Positions 1-8,706 of a DNA stretch of 64,000 nt are shown here, piece after piece. The position numbers and the translations under genes are program-made. Position 1 is the first letter of the stretch, and each line of letters opens with the position of its first letter. The DNA is from Methylibium rhizosphaerae. Lineage in GTDB: Bacteria > Pseudomonadota > Gammaproteobacteria > Burkholderiales > Burkholderiaceae_C. The notes under the pieces are model-generated. The model saw only the letters and a list, made by a program, of their open reading frames with translations, searched no databases and was not told the DNA's origin. Location: contig NZ_SWAR01000007.1 of NCBI RefSeq assembly GCF_006386545.1, positions 1 through 64,000 on the forward strand. The letters are read 5' to 3'.

Positions 1-83
1 GGAAACGGGCGCCCTCCGCGTTGCAAATGCTCAGCGGGGGAACGACCCCGCTTCCGCTTTGCGCCTTGATGGCGCCCGTTTCC
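1..83. repeat. Long-armed inverted repeat with inner stems
   Basis: A perfect 13-bp inverted repeat has arms GGAAACGGGCGCC at 1-13 and GGCGCCCGTTTCC at 71-83. Inside it a second stem, AGCGGGG/CCCCGCT, closes a 6-nt loop, and GCAAA can pair with TTTGC, so the whole segment could fold as a nested cruciform or structured RNA. It lies 3' of the protease gene that ends at 120. There is no T-run, so it is not a classical terminator. It could be a dispersed intergenic repeat or a structured RNA; the left edge may be cut by the window. Confidence 0.6.
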
Positions 84-119
84 TGGGTCACGTGAGGCTC
101 CAAATAGCGTTAACAGGCC

Positions 120-683
120 CTAGTGCGGCGCCGGCGCCATGCGCTCGAGCACGCCGCGCCAGGCATCGAGCCGGTCTTCGGCGGCGCCCAGGCGCTGGCC
201 GTCCACGCCCGCCCACAGGCCGTCGAGTCCGAAGGTGAACACGAGCCGCAGGTCGGGCCGTCGTGAAGCCGGGCGGATCTCGCTGATCAGGCTGTCGAGG
301 ATGAGCGGCTGCGAGGCGGCGTCTTCATCGCTGCCCAGGTAGGCGAGCACCATGTGCGGCCGCCAGAGCTCACCACCGCCCAGCTGCACCAGCGCATAGC
401 CGATGCGCAGGCGCCGCACCGGAATGCCGGCCTCCAGCAGCGCGAAGTACTTGGCGATGGCGAAGTCTTCGCAGTCGCCCTGCCCGCTTGCGCGCAGCTC
501 GTCGGGCGCCGACCAGCGGTTGGCCAGCTCCTCCACCTGCACATAGCGGCGGTTGGTGGTTTCGTTGACCTGCCGCAGCACGTGCAGCAAGCCGCCGTCC
601 GGCTGCTGGGCCGATGCGCCAGCGCATGCCCATGCCAGCGGCAGCCACGCCACAAGCCCCCAAACCCTTGCAGACCATGCCAT
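120..683 (-). CDS. Transglutaminase-like cysteine protease, BTLCP/LapG-like
   Basis: A 187-residue predicted periplasmic protein with a Sec signal peptide (about 1-25, ending ACAGASAQ). The papain-like transglutaminase triad of the BTLCP family is visible: Cys71 in GDCEDFA, His110 in RPHMVLAY and Asp130 in LILDSL. The spacing is close to that of LapG, which cuts giant adhesins under control of the c-di-GMP receptor LapD. The start has a good ribosome-binding site (GGGAGGGG). It lies 137 bp downstream of the RND efflux operon on the same strand and could be co-transcribed. No LapD or adhesin gene is visible, but the window ends 120 bp away. The family call is firm; the LapG role is inference. 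Confidence 0.85.
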   Translation of the reverse strand: MAWSARVWGLVAWLPLAWACAGASAQQPDGGLLHVLRQVNETTNRRYVQVEELANRWSAPDELRASGQGDCEDFAIAKYFALLEAGIPVRRLRIGYALVQLGGGELWRPHMVLAYLGSDEDAASQPLILDSLISEIRPASRRPDLRLVFTFGLDGLWAGVDGQRLGAAEDRLDAWRGVLERMAPAPH

Positions 684-820
684 GAGCCCCTCCCTTTGCG
701 GAAGCGGCCCGGCTGCCGGACGGGCCCGCTACGCGCTGCGTCCAGCTTGCACCTTTGCAACGAGCTTGGGGCTTTCGTCCATGGCCTGGACAGGGCTTCG
801 CAGGCTGTGCGGCGCCCGTT

Positions 821-2275
821 TCAGGATGTTGTGCCGGGCTGGTGCGCCGCCTGCTGCTGGTTCGTGGCTTGCGGCTGCCAGCCGCCGCCGAGCACGCGGA
901 AGACGTCGGCCTGTGCGGCCGCCAGCGCTCGCCGCGCGTCGGCCTGGCTGGCCTGGGCGGTGAGCGCAAAGCGTTCGGCTTCGATCAGGTCGAGCCGGCT
1001 GGCCACGCCGCCGTCGAACCGCACCCGGGTGAGCTGCTCGGCCCGCTGCAGCGCCTGGACGCGCTGCTGCAGGATCTGCAGCGAAGCCTGGGCTTCGGCA
1101 TAGGCGCCCAGCGCGTCGCGGGCTTCGCGGAAGGCAGCCGCCACGCTGTCGCGGTAGTCGAGCTCGGCCTGCACCCGTCGCGCCTTCGCGAGGTCGTTCT
1201 GCGCATCGATGCGGCCACCGTTCCAGATCGGCTGGGTGAGCGAGGCCATCACGCTCCAGATCAGCGACGGCGCGTCCATCAGCTTGGAGAAGTCGCTGCT
1301 CTCGCGGCCCCAGGATCCGGTGAGCGAAATGCTCGGGAAGTAGGCCGCGCGGGCGGCGTCGACGCGGGCGCCGGCAGCGCGCAGGCGCGCTTCGGCGGCC
1401 TGCACGTCAGGGCGCCGCTGCAGCAGGTCGGACGGCAGGCCTTCGGGGATGCTCGTGTTGACCGCGGCCGCGGTGGCGCTGCGCGGCAGGTTCTGCTCCA
1501 GCAGCGCGCGCGGCGAACGGCCGAGCACGAAGCCGAGCGCGCGCTCGGCCTCGCCGCGGGCGCGCTCCAGCTTCGGCAGCTGGCCTTCGTTGGCTGCCAG
1601 CTCGGCTTCGAGCTGGCGCAGGTCGAGCTCGGACAGGTCGCCGGCGTCGAACCGCACCTTCTGCAGCTTCACGCTGTCGCGCTGCGCCACCACCGCGCGG
1701 GTGAAGAGATCCACCTGCGCGTCCAGCGACTGCAGCGCGGCATACGACTGCACCACCTGGGCAGCCAGCGCGGTGCGCAGCGTCTCGCGTGCGTACTCGG
1801 TGGCCAGCAGCTCCTCGCGGGCGGCCTTGCCGGCATTGGCCACACGGCCCCACAGGTCGACCTCGTAGGCGACGTTGAGGGTGGCCCGGAAGTCGTTGCC
1901 GATGCCGCCTGCGATCGCCGGCCCGGTTTCGCTGGCACGGGCACGCGCACCGGACAGGCCGGCATTGATGCTCGGGTAGCGGTCGGCCTGGGTGAGCCGC
2001 AGGCTGGCGCGCGACTCGTCGATGCGGGCCATCGCCCGAGCGAGGTCGCGGTTGTTCCTGAGCGCCTCGTCGACCAGCGCGTCGAGCTGAGGGTCGCCAT
2101 AGGCTTTCCACCAGTCGGCGGCCACCGCGGGCACTGCGGCATTGGTGGCCGGCAGTTCGAGCTGCGGGGTGGCATTGGACGCGCCGCCGGGGGCGGCGCA
2201 GCCGGCCAGCAGCGCGGCCAGCGCCACCGCCGTCAGCAGGCCGAGCCGCTTCGGGATTGCGGGTTGACGGTTCAT
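821..2275 (-). CDS. RND efflux outer-membrane channel, NodT/OprM family
   Basis: A 484-residue outer-membrane factor of a tripartite efflux pump. The N-terminus is a lipoprotein signal (LAALLAGCAAPGG), so the mature protein should be acylated at the Cys, as in OprM. Two TolC-type repeats follow, with typical signatures such as AYEVDLWGRV and RRPDVQAAEARLRAAGA. The frame is open further upstream, but the ATG at 2273-2275 overlaps the pump gene's stop as ATGA, and the signal peptide starts there. It is the last gene of the adaptor-pump-channel operon. The C-terminus ends in a Gln-rich tail (QATNQQQAAHQPGTTS). Confidence 0.95.
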   Translation of the reverse strand: MNRQPAIPKRLGLLTAVALAALLAGCAAPGGASNATPQLELPATNAAVPAVAADWWKAYGDPQLDALVDEALRNNRDLARAMARIDESRASLRLTQADRYPSINAGLSGARARASETGPAIAGGIGNDFRATLNVAYEVDLWGRVANAGKAAREELLATEYARETLRTALAAQVVQSYAALQSLDAQVDLFTRAVVAQRDSVKLQKVRFDAGDLSELDLRQLEAELAANEGQLPKLERARGEAERALGFVLGRSPRALLEQNLPRSATAAAVNTSIPEGLPSDLLQRRPDVQAAEARLRAAGARVDAARAAYFPSISLTGSWGRESSDFSKLMDAPSLIWSVMASLTQPIWNGGRIDAQNDLAKARRVQAELDYRDSVAAAFREARDALGAYAEAQASLQILQQRVQALQRAEQLTRVRFDGGVASRLDLIEAERFALTAQASQADARRALAAAQADVFRVLGGGWQPQATNQQQAAHQPGTTS

Positions 2276-5200
2276 GCGTGGCCTCCTTCGGCCTGGTGCG
2301 TGCCGTGCAGGCCCGGACGGTGCGCGTGCGAGTGCAGATGCGCCGCTTCGGCCTGCATCTCCGCGGTGGAGCGCGATTCCTTGAGCTTTCGAGCGGTGAT
2401 GATCTTGTAGAACATGGGAATGAAGAAGATGGCCAGCGCGGTGGCGGCCAGCATGCCGCCCATGACGCCGGTGCCCACCGAGACGCGCGCCCCGGCACCC
2501 GCCCCGGAGGAAATGGCCAGCGGCAGCACGCCGAGGATGAAGGCCAGCGAGGTCATGATGATCGGGCGGAAACGCAGGCGTGCCGCCTCGAGCGCGGATG
2601 CCGATGCCGACAGGCCCTCGTGGTGCTTGATCGAGGCGTACTCCACGATCAGGATCGCGTTCTTGGCCGCGAGGCCGAGCAGCGTGACCAGGCCGATCTG
2701 GAAGTACACGTCGTTGGTGAGCCCGCGCAGCCACACCGCGGCCAGCGCGCCGAACGTGCCGAAAGGCAGCGCCAGCAGCACCGAGAACGGCAGCGACCAT
2801 TTCTCGTACTGGGCCGAGAGAATGAGGAACACCATCACCGCGCCCAGCACCAGCGCGAGGTACGAGGTGCCCGACGAGCGCTTCTCCTGGTAGGACGCCC
2901 CGCCCCAGTCGAAGCTGAAGTCGGACGGCAGCACCTGCCTGGCGATGCGCTCGACCTCGGCGATGGCCTGCCCCGAACTCACGCCCGGCGCCCCCTGGCC
3001 GAACAGCTTGACCGCCGGCAGGTTGTTGAAGCGATCCAGCGTCTCCGGGCCCGACGAGAACTTCACCGTGGCCAGCGCGGACACCGGCACCATCTGCCCG
3101 GTGCTGGAACGCACCCACATGCGGCCGATGTCGTCCGGCCGCTTGCGAAAGCCCGGCTCGGCGGACATGAGCACCTGCCAGGCGCGGCCGTACTTGTTGA
3201 AGTCGTTCACGTAGTAGCTGCCCAGCGTGGCCGACAGCGTGTTGAACACTTCATCGACCGGCACGCCCAGCGCCTTGGCGCGCTCGCGGTCCACGTCCAC
3301 GTACAGCTGCGGCGTGCTGGCGCGCCACAGGCTCTGCACGCCGCCGAGCATCTTGCTCTGCGACACCGCGCCCTGGAACTGCTGCATCACCTCGGCCAGG
3401 CGCTTGGCGCCGCCTTCGCCGCGGTTCTGGATGTAGAACTCGAAGCCGCCCGCGGTGCCCAGGCCGAAGATCGGCGGCGGGTTGAAGGCGAGCACCAGCG
3501 CTTCCTTGATGTGGCCGGTCTTCATGAACAGCTCGCCCACGAGCGCCTGCACCGGCATCGGGCGCTCGTCCCAGTGCTTCTGCGTGACGAAGATGGTGGC
3601 CGCGTTGTTGCGGTAGCCGCCGCCCAGGAAGTCGAAGCCGGTGAAGGCGATGACGTCCTGGTTGAACGGGTTGGACTTGATGATCTCGATCACCTCGCCC
3701 ACCACCTTGTCGGTCCGCTCGAGCGAGGCGCCGTCGGGCAGGATCACCGCCGAGATGTAGAAGCCCTGGTCCTCGTCGGGCACCAGCGACCCCGGGGTGA
3801 TGCGCAGCAGGCCCACCGTCACGGCCACCATGCCGGCGAACAGCAGCAGGCCGATGCCGGCGCGGCGCACCAGGAAGCTCACGCCGCCCACGTAGTGACC
3901 GGTGACGCGGTGGAACCAGTTGTTGAACCAGGTGAAGAACCGGCCGGGCTTGCGGTGCTCGCTCTTCAGGATGAGCACGCACAGCGACGGCGTGAGCGTG
4001 AGCGCCACGATGCCCGAGATCACCACGGCGATCGAGATGGTCACCGCGAACTGGCGGTACAGCTCGCCGGTCAGGCCGCCCAGGAAGGCGATCGGCACGA
4101 ACACCGCGCACAGCACCAGCACGATGGCGATCACCGGGCCGGACACCTCGCGCATCGCCTTGATGGCCGATTCGCGGGCCGACAGGTGCTCCTCGTGCAT
4201 GATCCGCTCGACGTTCTCGAGCACGACGATGGCGTCGTCCACCACGATGCCGATGGCCAGCACCATGCCGAACAGCGTGAGCGTGTTGATCGAGTAGCCC
4301 AGCATCAGCAGGCCGGCGAAGGTGCCGATCAGCGACACCGGCACCGCCACCACCGGGATCAGCGTGGCGCGCCAGTTCTGCAGGAACAGGTACACCACCA
4401 GGATCACCAGCGCCATGGCTTCGAGCAGCGTCTTCACCACCTCCTTGATCGACACCTCGACGAAGCGCGTGGTGTCGTAGGGCACCGAGTAGTCGATGCC
4501 CGGCGGGAAGGCTTCCTTCAGCGTGGCGACGGTCTTGTTGACCTCCTGGGCCACGTCGAGCGCGTTGGCGCCCGGCTGCAGGAAGATGCCCACGAGCGTG
4601 GCCGACTTGCCGTTGATGCGGCCGATGAAGTCGTAGTCCTTGGAGCCCAGCTCGAGGCGCGCCACGTCCTTCAGGCGCAGCGTGCTGCCGTCGGGGTTGG
4701 CGCGGACGATGATCTCCTCGAACTGCTTCGGGTCGGACAGGCGGCCCTGCGTGGTGATGGTGTAGACCATCTCCTGGTCACCGCCCGTGGGCGCCTGGCC
4801 CACCTTGCCGGCGGCGAACTGCGCGTTCTGCTCGCTGATGGCATGGGCCAGGTCGCTGGTGGTGAGCCGCAGCTGCGCGAGGCGGTCGGGGCGCACCCAC
4901 ACCCGCATCGCGTAGTCCTTGGCGCCGAAGATCTGCACGTTGGTGGTGCCGGGCACGCGCTTGAGCGAATCGAGCACGTTCAGCGTCACATAGTTGCTGA
5001 TCGTCAGGTCGTCCTTGCTGCCGTCGGGCGAGAAGAACGCCAGCACCTGCAGGAAGGCCGAGGAGCCCTTCTCCACGGTGACGCCCTGGCGCCGCACTTC
5101 CTGCGGCAGCTTGGCCTCGGCCTGCTTCACCCGGTTGTTCACCAGCTGCGCGGCCTGGTCGGCATTGGTGCCGATGTCGAACGTGACCTGGATGGTCACC

Positions 5201-5463
5201 ACGCCGTTGGAGGTCGACGTGGAGTTCATGTAGATCATCTTCTCGACGCCGTTGATCGCGTTCTCCAGCGGCGCGGCGACGGTCTGCTCGATCACCTCGG
5301 CGCTCGCGCCGGGGTAGACGGCGACCACGCTCACCACCGGCGGCGCGATCTCGGGGTATTGCGCGATCGGCAGCGAACGCATCGCCGCCAGGCCCGCAAT
5401 CACGATGAAGATGGACAGCACGGCCGCGAAGATCGGCCGGTCGATGAAGAAGCGCGAGAACAT
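2272..5463 (-). CDS. acrB: RND multidrug efflux pump, HAE1 (AcrB/MexB) family
   Basis: A 1063-residue inner-membrane proton-drug antiporter, the usual length of AcrB-type pumps. It begins MFSRFFIDRPIFAAVLSI, typical of the HAE1 class. The TM4 proton-relay motif GIVVDDAIVVLENVER is intact, and porter-domain sequences such as NGVEKMIYMNSTS and GGFEFYIQNRGEGG are recognisable. It starts 15 bp after the adaptor gene and overlaps the channel gene by 4 bp, so the three are surely one operon. Expression is presumably repressed by the TetR-type regulator at 6946 through the AcrR-like box. The symbol follows the closest well-known homologue; the drug spectrum cannot be read from sequence. Confidence 0.95.
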   Translation of the reverse strand: MFSRFFIDRPIFAAVLSIFIVIAGLAAMRSLPIAQYPEIAPPVVSVVAVYPGASAEVIEQTVAAPLENAINGVEKMIYMNSTSTSNGVVTIQVTFDIGTNADQAAQLVNNRVKQAEAKLPQEVRRQGVTVEKGSSAFLQVLAFFSPDGSKDDLTISNYVTLNVLDSLKRVPGTTNVQIFGAKDYAMRVWVRPDRLAQLRLTTSDLAHAISEQNAQFAAGKVGQAPTGGDQEMVYTITTQGRLSDPKQFEEIIVRANPDGSTLRLKDVARLELGSKDYDFIGRINGKSATLVGIFLQPGANALDVAQEVNKTVATLKEAFPPGIDYSVPYDTTRFVEVSIKEVVKTLLEAMALVILVVYLFLQNWRATLIPVVAVPVSLIGTFAGLLMLGYSINTLTLFGMVLAIGIVVDDAIVVLENVERIMHEEHLSARESAIKAMREVSGPVIAIVLVLCAVFVPIAFLGGLTGELYRQFAVTISIAVVISGIVALTLTPSLCVLILKSEHRKPGRFFTWFNNWFHRVTGHYVGGVSFLVRRAGIGLLLFAGMVAVTVGLLRITPGSLVPDEDQGFYISAVILPDGASLERTDKVVGEVIEIIKSNPFNQDVIAFTGFDFLGGGYRNNAATIFVTQKHWDERPMPVQALVGELFMKTGHIKEALVLAFNPPPIFGLGTAGGFEFYIQNRGEGGAKRLAEVMQQFQGAVSQSKMLGGVQSLWRASTPQLYVDVDRERAKALGVPVDEVFNTLSATLGSYYVNDFNKYGRAWQVLMSAEPGFRKRPDDIGRMWVRSSTGQMVPVSALATVKFSSGPETLDRFNNLPAVKLFGQGAPGVSSGQAIAEVERIARQVLPSDFSFDWGGASYQEKRSSGTSYLALVLGAVMVFLILSAQYEKWSLPFSVLLALPFGTFGALAAVWLRGLTNDVYFQIGLVTLLGLAAKNAILIVEYASIKHHEGLSASASALEAARLRFRPIIMTSLAFILGVLPLAISSGAGAGARVSVGTGVMGGMLAATALAIFFIPMFYKIITARKLKESRSTAEMQAEAAHLHSHAHRPGLHGTHQAEGGHA

Positions 5464-5478
5464 GTCGGGGCTCCCGGC

Positions 5479-6717
5479 TTACTTCGACGCTGCCTGGGCC
5501 GGAGCGGACGCGCCGCCCTGCCCGGCAGGCGCCGAGGCGCCGCCGGCGGGCACCACCTGCACCGGGGCGCCCGGGAAGAAGATGCGTGCCATGCCGTCGA
5601 CAATGAGGTTGTCGCCTGCGGCCAGGCCCTTGGTGATGATCCAGCCGTCAGCCAGCTGGTCACCCACCGTCACCGGCTTGGGCTGCGCCTTGTTGTCGGC
5701 CACCACATAGACGAACTTGCCCTGCGGGCCTTCGAGCACCGCGCGGGACGGCACCCGCACCGCGTTCGGGCGCACCGCGCCCAGCAGGCGTACCCGCACG
5801 AACTGGCCGGGCTTGAGCACGCCGTCGGGGTTGGGGATCTCGGCCTCGGCTTCCACCGTGCCGGTGTTGCCGGAAACGCGCGTGTCCGAGAAGAGCAGCT
5901 TGCCCTTGTGGCTGTAGATGCTGCCGTCGGCCAGCTTCACCTCGACCTGGAAGGCCTCGTTGCCGGGCAGCTTCAGCTGGCCGGCCGCGACCTCGTTGCG
6001 CCAGCGCATCTGGTCGGTGTCGGCGATGCCGAAGCGCACCTTCGCCGGGTCGGTCTGCGTCACCGTGGTGAGCAGCATGTCCGGGCCCGACACCAGCGTG
6101 CCTTCCGAAGGCACCGACCGGCCCGCCACGCCGCTGATGGGCGACTCGACGCGGGTGTAGCCCACGCTCAGGGCCGACTCGGCACGGCGCGCCTGTGCGC
6201 CCTTCAGGTCGGCACGCGCCACCTGCTCGGCCGACACCGCGTCGTCGTACTCGCGCTGGCTCACCGCCTTGGCCTCCCACAGCGGCTTCAGGCGGGCCAG
6301 CGAACGGGTGGCCTGGGCCAGGCGGGCCTCGGCGGCCGCCACGTCGGCGTCGGCACGGCTGAAGGCGGCCTGGAACTGCGCCGGGTCGATGGTGTAGAGC
6401 GACTGGCCCTTCTTCACCTGCCCGCCTTCCTTGAAGTTGCGCTTCACCAGGATGCCGGCCACCCGGGCACGCACCTCGACGTCGCGCGAACCGGCGGCCT
6501 GGCCGACGTATTCGAAACTGGCCGGGATGTTGGCCACGGCCACCTTCTCGACCGACACGGCCGCCGGCGGCATGCCGCCGCCGTGGCCGTCCTGGGCGCC
6601 GCCCCTTCCGCAAGCGGCCAGCACGGCGGCCACGGCCACCAATGAAACAAGGGGTGCCCGCCGGACGAGGGGCTGGGCCGATGACAGAAAGCGCAGAGCG
6701 AGCCTGGGCGCGGGCAT
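5479..6717 (-). CDS. acrA: RND efflux periplasmic adaptor (membrane fusion protein)
   Basis: A 412-residue membrane-fusion protein joining the RND pump to the outer-membrane channel. The start at 6717 gives a lipoprotein signal (LVSLVAVAAVLAACGRGG) and has an AAAGG ribosome-binding site; a longer frame begins at 6807 but would put about 30 charged residues before the signal. The lipoyl/barrel-sandwich halves (GSRDVEVRARVAGILVKRNFKEGGQVKKGQSLYTIDP and the matching GVAGRSVPSEGTLV segment) surround an alpha-helical hairpin rich in Ala, Glu and Arg. A Gly/Ala/Gln tail ends the protein. It is the first gene of the operon and faces the divergent repressor. Confidence 0.94.
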   Translation of the reverse strand: MPAPRLALRFLSSAQPLVRRAPLVSLVAVAAVLAACGRGGAQDGHGGGMPPAAVSVEKVAVANIPASFEYVGQAAGSRDVEVRARVAGILVKRNFKEGGQVKKGQSLYTIDPAQFQAAFSRADADVAAAEARLAQATRSLARLKPLWEAKAVSQREYDDAVSAEQVARADLKGAQARRAESALSVGYTRVESPISGVAGRSVPSEGTLVSGPDMLLTTVTQTDPAKVRFGIADTDQMRWRNEVAAGQLKLPGNEAFQVEVKLADGSIYSHKGKLLFSDTRVSGNTGTVEAEAEIPNPDGVLKPGQFVRVRLLGAVRPNAVRVPSRAVLEGPQGKFVYVVADNKAQPKPVTVGDQLADGWIITKGLAAGDNLIVDGMARIFFPGAPVQVVPAGGASAPAGQGGASAPAQAASK

Positions 6718-6844
6718 GCGATGGACCTTTCGGTGAGATTTCCGCCAGAAGGGCACGGGCGGCAGAGGAGACAAGCGTAGACGTCGCAGCGGTTCTGTTT
6801 GTGACAACGTGATAGCGCAATCCGTGCGACAGTGCGCGGCAGTT

Positions 6845-6868
6845 TACATACATTTTTGAATGTATGTT
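6845..6868. promoter_or_regulatory. AcrR-type operator in the divergent efflux promoter
   Basis: A perfect inverted repeat, ACATACATT - TTTG - AATGTATGT (arms 6846-6854 and 6859-6867), lies between the adaptor gene and the divergent TetR-type gene. The 24-bp box differs from the known E. coli AcrR operator at only two positions as I recall that sequence: one spacer base and the last base. This strongly predicts that the product of 6946-7611 binds here and represses both the pump operon and itself. Confidence 0.85.
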
Positions 6869-6878
6869 GACCGGCGGG

Positions 6879-6896
6879 GTGAACCAAACGGTTCAC
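6879..6896. promoter_or_regulatory. Second palindrome in the efflux promoter region
   Basis: A perfect 7-bp inverted repeat, GTGAACC - AAAC - GGTTCAC, lies 11 bp beyond the AcrR-like box and about 50 bp before the repressor ATG. Its half-sites are unrelated to the first operator, so it may bind a different regulator. It has no T-run and is too close to the gene start to be a terminator. Confidence 0.45.
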
Positions 6897-6945
6897 GAAC
6901 CCTCCCACGAGGGACAATCACCCCCGTTCTTCAGAAGTCACCCCC

Positions 6946-7611
6946 ATGGTCCGCCGCACGAAAGAAGAAGCGCTCGCCACGCGCAATCTCATCCTCGACA
7001 CCGCCGAGCTGCTGTTCCAGCAACACGGCGTGTCACGCACCTCGCTGCACGAGATCGCCCAGGCAGCCGGACTCACCCGTGGTGCCATCTACTGGCACTT
7101 CAAGGACAAGGCCGATCTCTTCAACGCCATGATGGAACGGGCCACGCTGCCGCTCGAGGAGTCGGTGTGCAGCCTCGATTCCGCCGCTGCGGAAGACCCG
7201 CTCGAGCACATCCGCGGCAACCTGCTCAGCGCCCTCAAGCTCACCACCACCAGCCCGCAGGCGCGCCGTGTGTTCGAGATCGCGACCCACAAGGTCGAAT
7301 ACGTCGCCGAGCTGCTGGCGGTGCGCGACCGGCACCTCGCCGGCCGCAACGAGTGCCTGGCCCATGTGGAGATGGCGCTCAAGGCGGCCCAGCAGCGCGG
7401 CCTCATCAGCAGCAAGGCCCCCGCCCGTTCGGTGGCGCTCGGCCTGCATGCGCTGGTCGACGGGCTGATCCAGAACTGGATGCTCGATCCGGAGGCGTTC
7501 GACCTCGTGCGGGTGGGCCGGCACGTCATCGACGCCTATCTGGGCGGCCTGAAGGCGCCTGCCGAGCCGGCCGCCACACCCAGGCGCAAGCTGCGCCTCG
7601 TTGCCGCCTGA
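6946..7611 (+). CDS. acrR: TetR-family efflux repressor, AcrR/TtgR type
   Basis: A 221-residue TetR-family repressor, close to the 215 residues of AcrR. The N-terminal DNA-binding domain is typical (HEIAQAAGLTRGAIYWHFKDKADLFNAM, about residues 34-65). The C-terminal ligand domain resembles AcrR/TtgR (PLEHIRGNLLSALKLTTTSPQARRVFEIATHK). It is divergent from the RND operon, and the gap has a near-exact AcrR box, so local repression relieved by small hydrophobic ligands is the likely role. The start MVRRTKEEA is the usual one for this family. Its stop lies just before the ATG of the next gene. Confidence 0.93.
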   Translation: MVRRTKEEALATRNLILDTAELLFQQHGVSRTSLHEIAQAAGLTRGAIYWHFKDKADLFNAMMERATLPLEESVCSLDSAAAEDPLEHIRGNLLSALKLTTTSPQARRVFEIATHKVEYVAELLAVRDRHLAGRNECLAHVEMALKAAQQRGLISSKAPARSVALGLHALVDGLIQNWMLDPEAFDLVRVGRHVIDAYLGGLKAPAEPAATPRRKLRLVAA

Positions 7612-7612
7612 G

Positions 7613-8656
7613 ATGGCGGCGCAGGACGACCTCTTCGGACTCCCCGAGCCTGAAGACAAGCCGCCGCCCCGTCCCGGCAAGACTGAGCCACCGGCCAGCG
7701 GCGACGGCTCCCTGCAGCCCGCAGACGTCGGCGACGAGCTGACCGGCGTGGCACAAGGCCTGGCCGCACGCTACGGCGACCTGCTGCGCATGGGCACTTC
7801 GTCGTGGAACTTCCCCGGCTGGCATGGCCTGGTGTGGGGACGCGAGTACGCCGAATCGACCCTGTCCCGGCGCGGGCTCACCGCCTACAGCCGCCACCCG
7901 CTGCTGCGCACGGTCAGCCTGGACCGCAGCTTCTACCGGCCGATGGCCGCCGCCGAGTACGCAGCACTTGCGGCACAAGTGGGGCCCGGGTTCCGGTTCG
8001 TCGTCAAGGCGCCTGCGATGGTCACCGATGCCACGGTCCGCGAGGCCGGCAGCGGCAAGGCAATGGAGCCGAACCCGCTGTTCCTCGACCCGCCCTCGAC
8101 ACTCGACAGCTGCCTGCGCCCGGCCGTGCAAGGGCTGGGCGCGACGCTCGGCGTGCTGGTCTTCCAGCTGTCGCCGCTGCCGCCGCGCTGGCTGAACCGA
8201 CCAGCCGAACTGCTCGAACGGCTCGATGCGCTGTGGAGCGCCCTGCTCCCCGAGCTGCCCGAACAGGCGCTGCTGGCGCTGGAGGTGCGTGATGCGCAGC
8301 TGCTGACGCCCGAACTCGCCCACCTGCTCAAGCGCCACGGCGTGCGCTACTGCCTGGGCCTGCACGACCGCATGCCCACGGTGGCCGAGCAACTGCCCAT
8401 GCTGCGGGCCATGTGGCCGGGCGCCCTGGTGTGCCGCTGGAACCTTCAGCGCGGGTTCCGCTACCAGCAGGCCAAGGACCTGTTCGAACCGTTCGACAAG
8501 CTGGCTGCCCCTGACCCGGCCAACCGCGCCGAGCTGGCACGGGTGATCGCCGCCACCGCAGCGGCCGGCCACCCGGTGTTCGTGACCGTCAACAACAAGG
8601 CCGAAGGCAGCGCGCCGCTGTCGATCTTCGAGCTGGCGCGGCAGCTGGCGGCGTAG
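7613..8656 (+). CDS. DUF72 (YecE-like) protein
   Basis: A 347-residue protein of the DUF72/YecE family, a TIM-barrel-like fold with no settled function. Typical family features include the opening GTSSWNFPGWHGLVW, the segment TVSLDRSFYRPM, and the lysine-containing strand RFVVKAP. The first 50 residues (proline- and acid-rich) are extra. The ATG at 7613 follows the TetR stop by one base, so translational coupling is likely, although no functional link to efflux is known. A TTG four codons earlier would overlap the TetR gene and is less likely. Confidence 0.85.
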   Translation: MAAQDDLFGLPEPEDKPPPRPGKTEPPASGDGSLQPADVGDELTGVAQGLAARYGDLLRMGTSSWNFPGWHGLVWGREYAESTLSRRGLTAYSRHPLLRTVSLDRSFYRPMAAAEYAALAAQVGPGFRFVVKAPAMVTDATVREAGSGKAMEPNPLFLDPPSTLDSCLRPAVQGLGATLGVLVFQLSPLPPRWLNRPAELLERLDALWSALLPELPEQALLALEVRDAQLLTPELAHLLKRHGVRYCLGLHDRMPTVAEQLPMLRAMWPGALVCRWNLQRGFRYQQAKDLFEPFDKLAAPDPANRAELARVIAATAAAGHPVFVTVNNKAEGSAPLSIFELARQLAA

Positions 8657-8668
8657 TTCGTGCCGCTC

Positions 8669-8706
8669 CGCCGCGTACGCGGCGATGTCGCCGGCCCTAG
8701 GCCGGC
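8669..8706. repeat. Two adjacent GC palindromes 3' of the DUF72 gene
   Basis: A perfect 16-bp palindrome (CGCCGCGTACGCGGCG, 8669-8684) is followed by GCCGGCC-CTA-GGCCGGC (8690-8706). They start 13 bp after the DUF72 stop. They could act as a T-less terminator or mark the left edge of the dispersed element that follows. Confidence 0.5.

Noticed and set aside
2257..6645. A 1462-codon open frame on the plus strand
   Set aside because: It is antisense to the RND pump and adaptor, is rich in His, Arg and Gln, has no family features and only reflects GC-rich codon bias on the coding strand.
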